This document shows, one piece after another, positions 36,854 through 45,547 of a stretch of 64,000 nucleotides of DNA. Both the position numbers and the translations under genes were made by a program. How positions within the stretch are numbered: position 1 is the stretch's first letter; the number at the start of each line of letters is the position of its first letter. The notes beneath the pieces are model-generated. The model was not told where the DNA came from and searched no databases. It was given only the letters and a program-made list of their open reading frames with translations. The stretch is from Litorivita pollutaquae (GTDB taxonomy: Bacteria > Pseudomonadota > Alphaproteobacteria > Rhodobacterales > Rhodobacteraceae): contig NZ_KZ826489.1 of the NCBI RefSeq assembly GCF_003205515.1, positions 62,001 through 126,000 on the forward strand, given 5' to 3'.

Positions 36854-37353
36854 TGTCTCATATCGCCTCTCTCCCCCTACCAGCCACGCGGCCAGCGGCT
36901 ATTGCGCTTGAAGCACGCCGCGCCTGCCCCTCCGGATCGTCAGAACGCCACGACCATATCGCCGCGCTGCGAGACAGAATGCCAAGCCGGCATATCGTTT
37001 CCAAACAACACTTCTTGCGCGTCAGCAGAGCGTGTTCACAACCAAGCGTCGCATCAAGCCCGGTCGCTTGACCCAAAAAACAGGGCCGCCAAAGGGTGCC
37101 TGCCACAAGACGTCGGGTGAAGAGGCGGCCTACGCCATCCTCCACCATGGTCGAATATGGCCGCTGACCGCTCTACCGGATCGGCAGACCAAAGAGAGGC
37201 GCTGAAGAGCGCGGAGCCAGCTTCAGGAGGTTGTTGCAAGCCCCACCACCGGCGGGGTGGCACGGGGCGGCATCGCGTCAAATTCTTTACCAACCGCAGG
37301 CTCTCGAACCCATCGCGCCGGCAACACGCAAATCAGCGCCGCCGCCAATCGCT
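36854..37353. other. 500-base stretch without a recognised gene
   Basis: Short frames occur on both strands but none has a family signature or Shine-Dalgarno. I looked for tRNA, SRP RNA, RNase P RNA and tmRNA signatures and found none. A GC-rich hairpin (CCCCACC/GGGGTGG type) lies near 37231-37251. Confidence 0.45.
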
Positions 37354-37887
37354 TCATATTGCGCCGCTGGTGCGCGCATTGACAATCGCCGCGATCATAT
37401 CGGCCATGGCCTTGGTGTCTGCCCCTGCGGCCACGCCGCCCACGCCAATGCGTTTGCCCATGCGCCACCACAGGCCCGGCTGCCACGCGCGGTCCTGCTT
37501 GGCCCCGAGGCGCAAAGAGAAACCATTCGAGGGTTTATTGGCAAAGGTGCCGCGTTCGACCGCCGTGACCTCCGCAAGCGGCACAATCACCGAAAAGTCG
37601 CCGGTGCCGTCCTCAAAGAGCAACGCCGCCTCGGTCAATACAATCGCCCCGCGCGTCGCCCGCTGCATGATGCGCGCCACCCAAAGCGCCGCCGCGCCCA
37701 ATACCAATATGTAAAGCCGCCAGCCAAACCCCATCTCGGAGCCGCCGCCAAACCCGATATACAGCAATATCCCGCCCAAAAGCACAAGCGTCGCCACCCC
37801 GAATACCCGCCGCGGCTTGGACGCCTGCACACGGCTCAGAACCTGCGCCCCTGTGTCGGCTGCTCCGCCCTCTTGTTGCTCTGTCAT
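37354..37887 (-). CDS. conserved membrane protein, two helices and cytoplasmic domain
   Basis: A 177-residue protein with a polar N-terminus, two transmembrane helices (about residues 28-46 and 56-73) and a soluble domain. That domain contains GAIVLTEAALLFEDGTG and TAVERGTFANKPSNGFSLRLG, which resembles a PH-like beta-domain. AAGGAG 9 bases before the ATG at 37887 sets the start. I recognise it as a Rhodobacterales-type hypothetical; no function is assigned. Confidence 0.75.
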   Translation of the reverse strand: MTEQQEGGAADTGAQVLSRVQASKPRRVFGVATLVLLGGILLYIGFGGGSEMGFGWRLYILVLGAAALWVARIMQRATRGAIVLTEAALLFEDGTGDFSVIVPLAEVTAVERGTFANKPSNGFSLRLGAKQDRAWQPGLWWRMGKRIGVGGVAAGADTKAMADMIAAIVNARTSGAI

Positions 37888-38051
37888 ATCGCCGTCTCCT
37901 TTGTCGTCGCAATAGCGTGATTTGAACGCCAATGCGAGAGCCGCCCGCACCCGTCCGCTGCAAACAACATGCAGGCCACCATTGCGCAACGGAGCCTTCA
38001 TCAGACCCGCGCATTAAGCCGCCTGCCGCCGCGCATGTGGCGCGGGCAGAA

Positions 38052-38083
38052 GCCTCCGGCGGGGATATTTAGAGAAAGCAGAA
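38052..38083 (+). repeat. single copy of the GCCTCCGGCGGGGATATTT element
   Basis: Thirty-two bases match the minus-strand reading of the right arm of the 17508-17589 inverted repeat with only two or three differences, including the AGAGAAAGCAGAA flank. It lies in the gap between the membrane protein gene and tetR, outside any gene. Confidence 0.8.
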
Positions 38084-38173
38084 AACAGCAACGAGACGCA
38101 GATCCCGCAGCGCCGCAACACCGACGCCATACCGAGGCTATATGGAAGCCGGATTTTGCAGGTTGGCACAGGT

Positions 38174-38764
38174 TCAAACGGCGACGGTTTTACGCACCAT
38201 GCCCCAATAGATTTCTTCGATCTCGGCAAGCGAAAGCCGCCCCGCCTCGCGAAACCATGTGTTGACGCCGGTAAGCATCGCAATCAGCGCCAATGCGGTG
38301 ATCTTGGGGTCAGGGATATCAAAAGCACCGGAGGCGACGCCTGCGCGTAAAATCGCCTCGAGACGGCCTTCATAGACACGGCGCAAGGCTTCGATCCGCC
38401 CGAAGTTTTCGGCGCTAAGATTGCGCAGCTCCATGTAGGAAATGAACACCGCATCGGCGCGGGCGGCATTGAACCGGATGTGAAAGCGGGTGAAATGTTC
38501 CAACGCATCGGTGGGCGCGCTGTTCTTTGGGGTTTCCGCAGTGTGGGCGACCAAAAGTTCATCCATATGCGCCGCCAGAAGATCAGCCAGAAGGCTTTGC
38601 TTGTCTGGGGTGTAATTATAAAGCGCCCCGGCCTGCACCCCGACCTCGGCAGCAATCTGGCGCATTGAGACCGCCGCATACCCGTGACGCGCGAATAACG
38701 TCAATGCAGCCTCGCGCACACGCGGGCCGGTAATATCGGAATGAGAGCCAATGGTTCGTGCCAT
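38174..38764 (-). CDS. TetR/AcrR family regulator
   Basis: A 196-residue repressor-type protein. The N-terminal helix-turn-helix (ARHGYAAVSMRQIAAEVG then GALYNYTPDKQSLL) is typical, followed by an all-helical ligand domain. The ligand is unknown. A perfect 16-base palindrome lies 14-29 bases upstream of its start and probably mediates autoregulation. It is divergent from a LysE-type exporter. Confidence 0.9.
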   Translation of the reverse strand: MARTIGSHSDITGPRVREAALTLFARHGYAAVSMRQIAAEVGVQAGALYNYTPDKQSLLADLLAAHMDELLVAHTAETPKNSAPTDALEHFTRFHIRFNAARADAVFISYMELRNLSAENFGRIEALRRVYEGRLEAILRAGVASGAFDIPDPKITALALIAMLTGVNTWFREAGRLSLAEIEEIYWGMVRKTVAV

Positions 38765-38777
38765 AGGGCGATTTTAA

Positions 38778-38793
38778 CTGAACATATGTTCAG
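38778..38793. promoter_or_regulatory. palindromic operator upstream of tetR
   Basis: CTGAACATATGTTCAG is a perfect 16-base palindrome positioned in the promoter region of the TetR gene, as expected for a dimeric TetR-family operator. Confidence 0.75.
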
Positions 38794-38979
38794 ATCAAAG
38801 CGCTGTTTCATGCGACCCGCGCAACCGCCAAAAATGGCGGCGCGGTCATGCCCTTTAATCCGCCCTCATGATGCCGGTTGAAGCGCCGCCCCTTATCCAT
38901 ATCGCCGCGCTATCGTTGACCTTTCGCCCATCCCTGCCAGAATGGCCCCGATCACGCCAGATCAAGGAGGCCTGTGGCG

Positions 38980-39588
38980 ATGTCATTCGAATTTCTTCTC
39001 ACCTCGCTGGTTGTGGTGCTTTTGCCAGGCACCGGGGTGCTCTATACGGTGGCTGTCGGCCTCGGACAGGGGTTCAAAGCCAGCGTCGCGGCGGCGTTGG
39101 GTTGCACCCTTGGCATTCTTCCCGCCGCAACGGCCAGCATCATCGGGCTTGCCGCCCTGCTCCACACCAGCGCGATGGTTTTCCACACGATCAAATATCT
39201 CGGCGCGGCCTATTTGTTTTATATGGCTTGGCGGGTTTTGCAGGATCGCACGATGATGAAGGTCCGCGACACCGCACAGGGCGCCAGCCATACCCGCATC
39301 CTGACCACGGCGACGCTGCTCAATATTTTAAACCCGAAACTCTCGCTGTTTTTCCTTGCTTTCCTGCCGCAATTCATCGCCCTCTCCGCGCCCGATGCGA
39401 CTGCGGCTTTGGTCGGCTTGGCCACGGTGTTCATGGGAATGACCTTTGCGGTTTTCGTGCTTTACGGAGCCTGTGCCTCTCTGGCGCGCGATTATGTTAT
39501 CCACCGCCCGTCGGTGATGAAATGGATCAAACGCAGCTTTGCCGGAACCTTCGGCTTTCTGGGCGCAAAACTGGCTTTATCGACCTGA
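38980..39588 (+). CDS. LysE family translocator
   Basis: A 202-residue inner-membrane exporter of the LysE/RhtB superfamily, which effluxes amino acids or related metabolites. It shows the N-terminal LLPGTGVLYTVAVGLGQGFK motif, the KYLGAAYLFYMAWRVLQ helix and NILNPKLSLFFLAFLPQF. About six hydrophobic segments are present. AAGGAG lies 10 bases ahead of the ATG at 38980; GTG at 38974 is an alternative. It may be controlled by the neighbouring TetR, although the operator is closer to tetR. Confidence 0.9.
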   Translation: MSFEFLLTSLVVVLLPGTGVLYTVAVGLGQGFKASVAAALGCTLGILPAATASIIGLAALLHTSAMVFHTIKYLGAAYLFYMAWRVLQDRTMMKVRDTAQGASHTRILTTATLLNILNPKLSLFFLAFLPQFIALSAPDATAALVGLATVFMGMTFAVFVLYGACASLARDYVIHRPSVMKWIKRSFAGTFGFLGAKLALST

Positions 39589-39668
39589 TCAGGCGCGCCC
39601 TTGCACATCGCGCGCCTAGGGCGGTAAAAAGGCCAAGCTCGCCCCCGCCATTGGCATCGGAATGTTTC

Positions 39669-39986
39669 ATGCGCCCTGCTCTTCCCCGTCCTTCCTGTCG
39701 CGCTACGCACGCCCTCTCGCTGGGCTTGGTGGTTTCGCTGCTAACGGGTTGCGGCGCCCCCCCCGAAGGCGGGCGCCAAATCACCCAAGCCGAGCGCGAC
39801 GCCGCCTATCCGGCTTTGGTCCCGGTCGAGGGACTGCTTGTGGCGCAAGGCGAACAGATCACCGACACCACCGAAGAGGCATTGCTTGCCCGTGCTGCCG
39901 CCCTGCGGACCCGCGCCGCGCGTCTGCGCCACACCCCGGTGGGTGCGGCAGAGCACACCGACATCACAACCGGGCCGGACGCCTAA
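39669..39986 (+). CDS. small predicted lipoprotein
   Basis: A 105-residue protein with a signal peptide and lipobox LLTGCGAPPEGG (Cys about residue 28), followed by a short Ala/Arg-rich helical domain. No known domain is recognised. The Shine-Dalgarno is weak, so the start is moderately certain. It sits between the LysE and hom genes on the same strand. Confidence 0.65.
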   Translation: MRPALPRPSCRATHALSLGLVVSLLTGCGAPPEGGRQITQAERDAAYPALVPVEGLLVAQGEQITDTTEEALLARAAALRTRAARLRHTPVGAAEHTDITTGPDA

Positions 39987-40105
39987 ACACCCTGCCCGCC
40001 CCCCGCCCGGCAAATGCCGCGTTGCAGAGCAGCAAAGCTTTCGCTAAATCCCGACAGTAACTGCGGCCCCCGCGCCGCGCCCTTGTTTCATGAATGGAGG
40101 CCACC

Positions 40106-41392
40106 ATGACCCAACCTTTGCGCTTAGGGATTGCCGGTTTGGGCACGGTCGGCGCCGGCGTCGTCAAAATCATCCGTCAAAAAGCCGCCCTTTTGGAAAC
40201 GCGCTGTGGCCGTCCCGTAGTCATCTCCGCCGTCAGTGCCCGCAATAAGGGCAAGGATCGCGGCGTGAATTTGACCAGCTATGCCTGGGAAGACAATCCC
40301 GTCGCCTTGGCGCAGCGCGACGATGTGGATGTCTTTGTCGAACTTATGGGCGGATCGGACGGACCGGCCAAAGCCGCGACCGAAGCCGCGATTGCCGCAG
40401 GCAAAGACGTGGTCACCGCCAACAAGGCCCTGCTTGCGCATCACGGCCAAACCTTGGCCGAAACCGCCGAAGCGGCCGGCCGCGTGATCCGGTTCGAGGC
40501 CGCCGTCGCGGGCGGCATTCCGGTGATCAAGACCCTGATCGAAGGGCTTGCCGGCAATGAAATCACCCGTGTGATGGGGGTGATGAACGGCTCGTGTAAC
40601 TACATCCTGACACGGATGGAGGATGCCGGATTAACCTACCAGGAGGTCTTTGACGAGGCCAACGCGCTTGGCTATCTGGAGGCCGACCCGAATTTGGACG
40701 TGGGCGGCGTGGACGCAGGGCATAAATTGGCCCTGCTGGCGACGATCGCGTTTGGCACAAAGGTGGATTTCAACGCGGTCGAATTGGAAGGCATCGGCTG
40801 CATCACCATCGAGGACATCCGCCAAGCCGCTGATATGGGGTATAAAATCAAACTTCTGGGCGTCAGCCAGATGACCGGTCGCGGTCTGGAGCAGCGCATG
40901 TCGCCTTGTCTTGTGCCTGCGACATCGCCGCTGGGCCAACTTGATGGCGGCACCAATATGGTGGTGCTGGAAGGCGACGAAGTCGGGCAAATCGTTCTGC
41001 GCGGGGCCGGTGCGGGCATGGGGCCGACGGCCTCTGCGGTGTTGGGGGATATTTGCGACATTGCACGCGGCTTGCGCATCCCCACCTTCGGCCAGCCGGC
41101 CGCAAACCTCGCCGTCGCACCCGCCGCCGTTGCCGCAACCCCGGCGCCCTACTATTTGCGCATGACCTTGCAAGACCGCCCGGGCGCCTTGGCCAAGGTC
41201 ACCAAAGCCTTGGGCGAGGCGGGCATTTCGATCCACCGGATGCGCCAATACGACCATGATGCCGAGAATGCGCCGGTCCTGATCGTGACGCATAAAACCT
41301 CGCGCCGCGATCTTGATGCGGCCTTGGCGGCGATGACGAATTTGGACGATATTCAAGGCACGCCTGTGGCGTTGCGCATTGAATCCGTCTGA
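40106..41392 (+). CDS. hom: homoserine dehydrogenase
   Basis: A 428-residue homoserine dehydrogenase reducing aspartate semialdehyde to homoserine for threonine, methionine and isoleucine synthesis. The nucleotide fold GIAGLGTVGAGVVKI, VVTANKALLA, AAVAGGIPVIKTL, MNGSCNYILTRM and GYLEADPNLDVGGVDAGHKL motifs are intact. A C-terminal ACT domain (YYLRMTLQDRPGALAKVTKAL) suggests threonine feedback. GGAGG precedes the ATG at 40106. recJ follows 89 bases downstream. Confidence 0.96.
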   Translation: MTQPLRLGIAGLGTVGAGVVKIIRQKAALLETRCGRPVVISAVSARNKGKDRGVNLTSYAWEDNPVALAQRDDVDVFVELMGGSDGPAKAATEAAIAAGKDVVTANKALLAHHGQTLAETAEAAGRVIRFEAAVAGGIPVIKTLIEGLAGNEITRVMGVMNGSCNYILTRMEDAGLTYQEVFDEANALGYLEADPNLDVGGVDAGHKLALLATIAFGTKVDFNAVELEGIGCITIEDIRQAADMGYKIKLLGVSQMTGRGLEQRMSPCLVPATSPLGQLDGGTNMVVLEGDEVGQIVLRGAGAGMGPTASAVLGDICDIARGLRIPTFGQPAANLAVAPAAVAATPAPYYLRMTLQDRPGALAKVTKALGEAGISIHRMRQYDHDAENAPVLIVTHKTSRRDLDAALAAMTNLDDIQGTPVALRIESV

Positions 41393-41481
41393 TCCGGCAG
41401 GCCGGCTTGATTTTGCGGGCTTGATCCCACTGGCTCCGCCGCGCGCCCCGCGTTAGAACGGGCCAAGCATGAGGAGCAGGC

Positions 41482-43230
41482 ATGAGCTATTTGGATGTTG
41501 AGCGCTCGTTGTCGGGGCGGCGCTGGGTTGGTCCGGGGATCGAAATCGACCGCGCGGGCGAAGCAATGGCACAGGAAACCGGATTGCCCCGTCCGCTGTG
41601 CCAAACCCTTGCGCGGCGCGGTGTGTCCGCCGCCGAGGCCGACGCCTTCCTCGCCCCACAATTGCGCGACCTGCTGCCCGATCCACGTAGCCTCAAGGAC
41701 ATGGAAAAAGCCGCAGCGCGGTTTTTGGCCGCCCTCAAAGCCAAAGAGCGCATCGCGATTTTCGCCGATTACGACGTGGATGGCGGCAGCTCTGCGGCGC
41801 TGTTGATCTGGTGGCTGCGCGATATGGGGCACCCCGCGACGCTCTATGTGCCGGACCGGATCGACGAAGGATATGGGCCAAATGAACCCGCGATGGAAGC
41901 ATTGGCAAAGGATCACGATCTGATCCTCTGTGTTGACTGCGGCACCGTCAGCCACGGCCCCGTCGCCGCAGCCACGGGCGCGGATGTGGTGATTTTGGAC
42001 CACCACTTGGGCGGCGAGACCCTCCCCCCCGCTCTCGCGGTGGTCAACCCCAACCGTCAGGATGAAAGCGGCGATCTGGCGCATCTATGTGCCGCTGGTG
42101 TGGTGTTCTTGATGTTGGTCGAGGCCAACAGACAGCTGCGCGAGGCCAAGATCAAAGGCCCTGACCTGATGTCGCTGCTCGATCTGGTGGCTTTGGCCAC
42201 CGTGGCAGATGTTGCCCCGTTGATCGGCGTGAATCGCGCATTGGTGCGTCAAGGCCTGAAGGTCATGGCGCGGCGCGCACGCCCCGGCATTGTGGCGTTG
42301 TCAGATGTCAGCCGGATGGACACCGCGCCCGCGTCCTATCACCTCGGTTTTCTGCTGGGCCCCCGCGTCAATGCGGGCGGGCGCATCGGGCAGGCCGACC
42401 TTGGCGCACGACTTTTGTCCACCGACAACATGCATGAAGCCAAAGCCATGGCGGAACGGCTCGACATGCTCAACACCGAACGCCGCGATATCGAAACCTC
42501 GGTGCGGGCCGCCGCCATGGCACAGGCCGAAGAGCGCGGGCTTGATGCGCCCTTGGTTTGGGCGGCGGGCGAAGGATGGCATCCCGGTGTTGTCGGCATT
42601 GTCGCCAGCCGCATTAAAGAGGCTACCAACCGCCCCGTCGTGGTGATTGGTTTGGACGGCGACGAAGGCAAGGGATCGGGCCGCTCGATTTCCGGTGTGG
42701 ACCTTGGCGCATCGGTCCAAAAGCTTGCGGCGGAAGGACTTTTGATCAAGGGCGGCGGGCATAAAATGGCGGCGGGCCTGTCGGTGGCGCGCGATCAATT
42801 GGAACCGGCCATGGCGCGCCTGTCCGAGTTACTGGCCAAACAGGGCGCGGGCAATGCCGGCCCTGCCGACTTGAAGCTCGACGGAATGTTGATGCCGGGG
42901 GCCGCGACTGTGGCGCTTATCGAACAGATCGAAGCCGCCGGCCCCTTTGGCGCATCGGCCGCCGCTCCGCGTTATGTCTTTGCCGACATGGCAATCAAAT
43001 TCGCCAAACGCGTCGGAGACAGCCACCTCAAGATCAGCTTTACCGATGGTATGGGCCCGCGCATCGACGCGATTTGCTTTGGCGCCTTTGACACCGACCT
43101 TGGGCCGCGGTTGCTCGAGCACAACGGAATGCGATTCCATTTGGCCGGCCGTCTGGAGATCAATGAATGGGGGGGGCGCCGACAGGTGCAGCTGCGTCTC
43201 GAAGATGCGGCAGAGGCACACCGCCCATAG
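41482..43230 (+). CDS. recJ: single-stranded-DNA exonuclease RecJ
   Basis: A 582-residue 5'-3' single-strand exonuclease used in recombination and repair. DHH-superfamily motifs are present: FADYDVDGGSS (residues 94-104), LCVDCGT, ILDHHLGGE and DLVALATVADVAPL. The DHHA1 motif GGGHKMAAG and a C-terminal OB-fold end the protein. GAGGAG supports the ATG. A terminator follows. Confidence 0.95.
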   Translation: MSYLDVERSLSGRRWVGPGIEIDRAGEAMAQETGLPRPLCQTLARRGVSAAEADAFLAPQLRDLLPDPRSLKDMEKAAARFLAALKAKERIAIFADYDVDGGSSAALLIWWLRDMGHPATLYVPDRIDEGYGPNEPAMEALAKDHDLILCVDCGTVSHGPVAAATGADVVILDHHLGGETLPPALAVVNPNRQDESGDLAHLCAAGVVFLMLVEANRQLREAKIKGPDLMSLLDLVALATVADVAPLIGVNRALVRQGLKVMARRARPGIVALSDVSRMDTAPASYHLGFLLGPRVNAGGRIGQADLGARLLSTDNMHEAKAMAERLDMLNTERRDIETSVRAAAMAQAEERGLDAPLVWAAGEGWHPGVVGIVASRIKEATNRPVVVIGLDGDEGKGSGRSISGVDLGASVQKLAAEGLLIKGGGHKMAAGLSVARDQLEPAMARLSELLAKQGAGNAGPADLKLDGMLMPGAATVALIEQIEAAGPFGASAAAPRYVFADMAIKFAKRVGDSHLKISFTDGMGPRIDAICFGAFDTDLGPRLLEHNGMRFHLAGRLEINEWGGRRQVQLRLEDAAEAHRP

Positions 43231-43241
43231 GCGCCTAACAT

Positions 43242-43285
43242 GGCGGTGAAATCGGGGCCAAATCCCCGTAAAATCGCCGTTTTTC
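43242..43285 (+). terminator. terminator downstream of recJ
   Basis: CGGGG (43253-43257) pairs with CCCCG (43264-43268) inside an outer GGCG/CGCC pairing (43242-43245 with 43275-43278), followed by GTTTTTC. Confidence 0.78.
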
Positions 43286-43373
43286 AAACGATGAGAAAAA
43301 TCTGCAAAAAGTCGGAAATTACCTCTTGCGCGGCGGGCATGGTTTGCTTAAACACCGCCTCACGCCAAGGCAT

Positions 43374-43448
43374 GGCCCGTTCGTCTATCGGTTAGGACGT
43401 CAGGTTTTCAACCTGAAAAGAGGGGTTCGACTCCCCTACGGGCTGCCA
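43374..43448 (+). tRNA. tRNA-Glu (TTC), CCA encoded
   Basis: A complete cloverleaf: acceptor GGCCCGT/ACGGGCT, anticodon stem TCAGG/CCTGA with loop TTTTCAA giving anticodon TTC, T arm AGGGG/CCCCT, discriminator G and encoded CCA. A possible promoter (TTGCGC, 16 bases, TTAAAC) lies at 43326-43353. Confidence 0.97.
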
Positions 43449-43694
43449 TTTATCCTTGCACATGTTTGATTTTATAGTGTTTTTTGAAACCTCGAAATCC
43501 TACTACAAAACTACTATAGCGAAAAATGATCGGTTCGAGCCTATCGAAACCCTGCAAAGCTATCTCATATTCGTGAACACCGCACTAATCCGCCCAATGA
43601 TTTTGGATTGGTGCCGCCTTTGTAGCGAAGTAGGGCTGTTCTTATGCCCGCAAATCGATAGCCTAGTCGTAAACCGGCTTAGAAAGGAGCTTCG
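43449..43694 (+). other. AT-rich segment after tRNA-Glu
   Basis: 246 bases that are much richer in A and T than the flanking genome. A short open frame (43456-43728) has no Shine-Dalgarno and no recognised domain. No second copy of the tRNA 3' end was found nearby. Confidence 0.5.
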
Positions 43695-44114
43695 ATGTCG
43701 AATACCTGCACATTTTTTTTATCATTAGTTTTGGCTATTCCAATTTCTTCGGAAGCAAGTGCGGCTATCAGTTGCAAGCGGATTGGGGATGACCCTTACG
43801 GAATTGGCGAAACACTGTTTGTTGACGGTCCCGCAGGGGCATACGGATATAAAGCATACAACGGCCAGCGGGAAATTCTCGAAGTGAAATGCGACACTTT
43901 TAAGAACGACACTGATCAAACAGTATTGTGTGCAAGTATTTTCGAAAGAGCCGACGGGACAACGACGTATCACTACATTATTCCAAAAGTATCACATTTC
44001 ACTTCGATGTTCATTTCAACATTCGTAGAAAATACCTCGCCAACTTTGTATCCAAATGAAAATCAAGGAAGATACAAACAAATAGCCGTTGCTTGCTCTA
44101 AAAATAGCGACTGA
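43695..44114 (+). CDS. orphan secreted protein with four cysteines
   Basis: A 139-residue protein with a clear signal peptide (residues 1-24, ending SEASA). The mature domain of about 115 residues is rich in Asn, Thr and Tyr and has four cysteines, enough for two disulfides. AAGGAG precedes the ATG at 43695. The base composition is strikingly AT-rich compared with neighbours, suggesting recent acquisition next to tRNA-Glu. I recognise no family, so no function is proposed. Confidence 0.72.
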   Translation: MSNTCTFFLSLVLAIPISSEASAAISCKRIGDDPYGIGETLFVDGPAGAYGYKAYNGQREILEVKCDTFKNDTDQTVLCASIFERADGTTTYHYIIPKVSHFTSMFISTFVENTSPTLYPNENQGRYKQIAVACSKNSD

Positions 44115-44499
44115 CAAAAAGGATCCCGGAGCTTCGCCGCAATCCGGGCAGTTAGCTTCCAAGTGGCCCAAGGATGATCGCTAAAAACAGGCTGCGGGGA
44201 TACCCACAATCAAGCGGTCGGCGTCGGGGTCAACGCCCCGTGCAACAGCCGCTTGTCGCAGGGTCTGGCCTTGTGCGACCCTAAACCTGACAGGCTGGGA
44301 AGCCCCCAGCGGGTTAGAGCACGTCGTCAATGCGAGCTATTTTTCACAGGCGGCATGGTCGTTCCCCCGTCGCCGGAGGCGTATCAATTTCTATGCGGTC
44401 GCCATGCCTTTTTCAATGCCACCGTGCGACAACACATCCTCAGCACAGGCTAAACTCAATTCGCACGAACGATATCCATCGCGGCTTACCGACGGAGCA
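44115..44499. other. 385-base stretch without a recognised gene
   Basis: Contains hairpins rather than a convincing gene: CCCGGA/TCCGGG just after the orphan gene, and a nested structure at 44211-44255. One open frame (44253-44453) has no recognised features. Confidence 0.5.
44211..44255. repeat. nested inverted repeat, possible structured RNA or terminator
   Basis: CAAGCGG (44211-44217) pairs with CCGCTTG (44249-44255) and encloses a second perfect stem CGGGG/CCCCG (44225-44229 with 44236-44240). There is no T tract, so it is not an obvious terminator. Confidence 0.5.
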
Positions 44500-45546
44500 C
44501 TAACTCGCCTCGCGCCCCACCGGCGGAGCCAGATTGCGTCCATCCTCGAGCAAGTCATCGCTGTAAAACGTATGACACGCCCGCCCCTTATGTTTCGACG
44601 CATAGAGGGCAATATCGGCGTCCGACAATAAACGCACCGCATCAAGGGCCTCATAATCCGTCGATATAACCGTACCAATCGAACCCGAGATACGACAGAT
44701 TTGACCATCATGGGGCACCGGTTCTTCAAGGCGCGAAATCATCCGTCGGGCGATTTCCTCAAGCTCATCACGTTCCGTCAAGCGATTGAAAATCAAAACG
44801 AACTCATCGCCCCCGACCCGCGCCACCGTATCGACATCACGGGTTTCTTCGACCAAAATACGTGCCACTTTTTGCAATACCGTATCGCCGGCCGCATGGC
44901 CCATCGTGTCATTTACCGCCTTGAAAAAATCCAGGTCGAGATGCATCAGGGCAAAGCTCTTCTCACCCTCAATCAACCGGCCGAGGATGTGATCCATCGC
45001 ACGGCGGTTCTTCAACCCCGTCAATGTATCGGTATAGGCTTGCTCCTCTGCGGCAATCATCGCGCCTTGAAGCCGCTGGTTCAAACTGCGCGAGGCTTCC
45101 ATCGCGGCGGATTTCGCTTCGATCAGGTAGAGCATTTCGATCGTCGGGTCGGTGATGGCGAAATCACGGCTGGTCAGCGGATACTCGGCCAAAGCATCCA
45201 CAATCGAAATGCCGAACGACAGGTTGATCGCAATCCCGTCTCCGCGCATACGCGGCACCAATACGCCTTTGAGGTCGGTGCGCGGGGCGTCGCGCAGTTG
45301 CAAATGCAGCTTGCGCCCATGAAGGGCCTTCAACCCTTCCATCGTCGCCGCCGTGCTCGGGCGGCAAAGGTCGAACACCTCAAAAAATCGCTTACCTAAA
45401 AACGCTTCTTTCGGACGCAATTTCAGCATGGTCGGCCCGACATGATCGATATGGCCTGATGCGCTGACGAAAATATGCATCGGGCAAAAAATATCCATTG
45501 CCGCGCTGGCACCCTCAAGGAACTCTTGTTCTTCAATGACCGTCAT
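44500..45546 (-). CDS. diguanylate cyclase with HNOBA-like sensor domain
   Basis: A 348-residue cytoplasmic protein. The N-terminal 150 residues resemble HNOBA (heme-NO-binding-associated) domains, beginning with the FCPMHIFVSASGHIDHVGP pattern. A helical linker then leads into a GGDEF domain with an intact GGDEF motif (245-249) and an RxxD inhibitory site RDVD (236-239). It should make cyclic di-GMP and be product-inhibited. Its ATG is one base past the stop of the H-NOX-like gene, so the two form an operon and presumably a sensor-effector pair, as HNOBA domains do in soluble guanylate cyclase. Confidence 0.87.
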   Translation of the reverse strand: MTVIEEQEFLEGASAAMDIFCPMHIFVSASGHIDHVGPTMLKLRPKEAFLGKRFFEVFDLCRPSTAATMEGLKALHGRKLHLQLRDAPRTDLKGVLVPRMRGDGIAINLSFGISIVDALAEYPLTSRDFAITDPTIEMLYLIEAKSAAMEASRSLNQRLQGAMIAAEEQAYTDTLTGLKNRRAMDHILGRLIEGEKSFALMHLDLDFFKAVNDTMGHAAGDTVLQKVARILVEETRDVDTVARVGGDEFVLIFNRLTERDELEEIARRMISRLEEPVPHDGQICRISGSIGTVISTDYEALDAVRLLSDADIALYASKHKGRACHTFYSDDLLEDGRNLAPPVGREAS

Positions 45547-45547
45547 T

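Noticed and set aside
36853-37293. Short open frames on both strands after the TadE operon
   Set aside because: No start signals or domains; the region also failed a search by eye for common structural RNAs.
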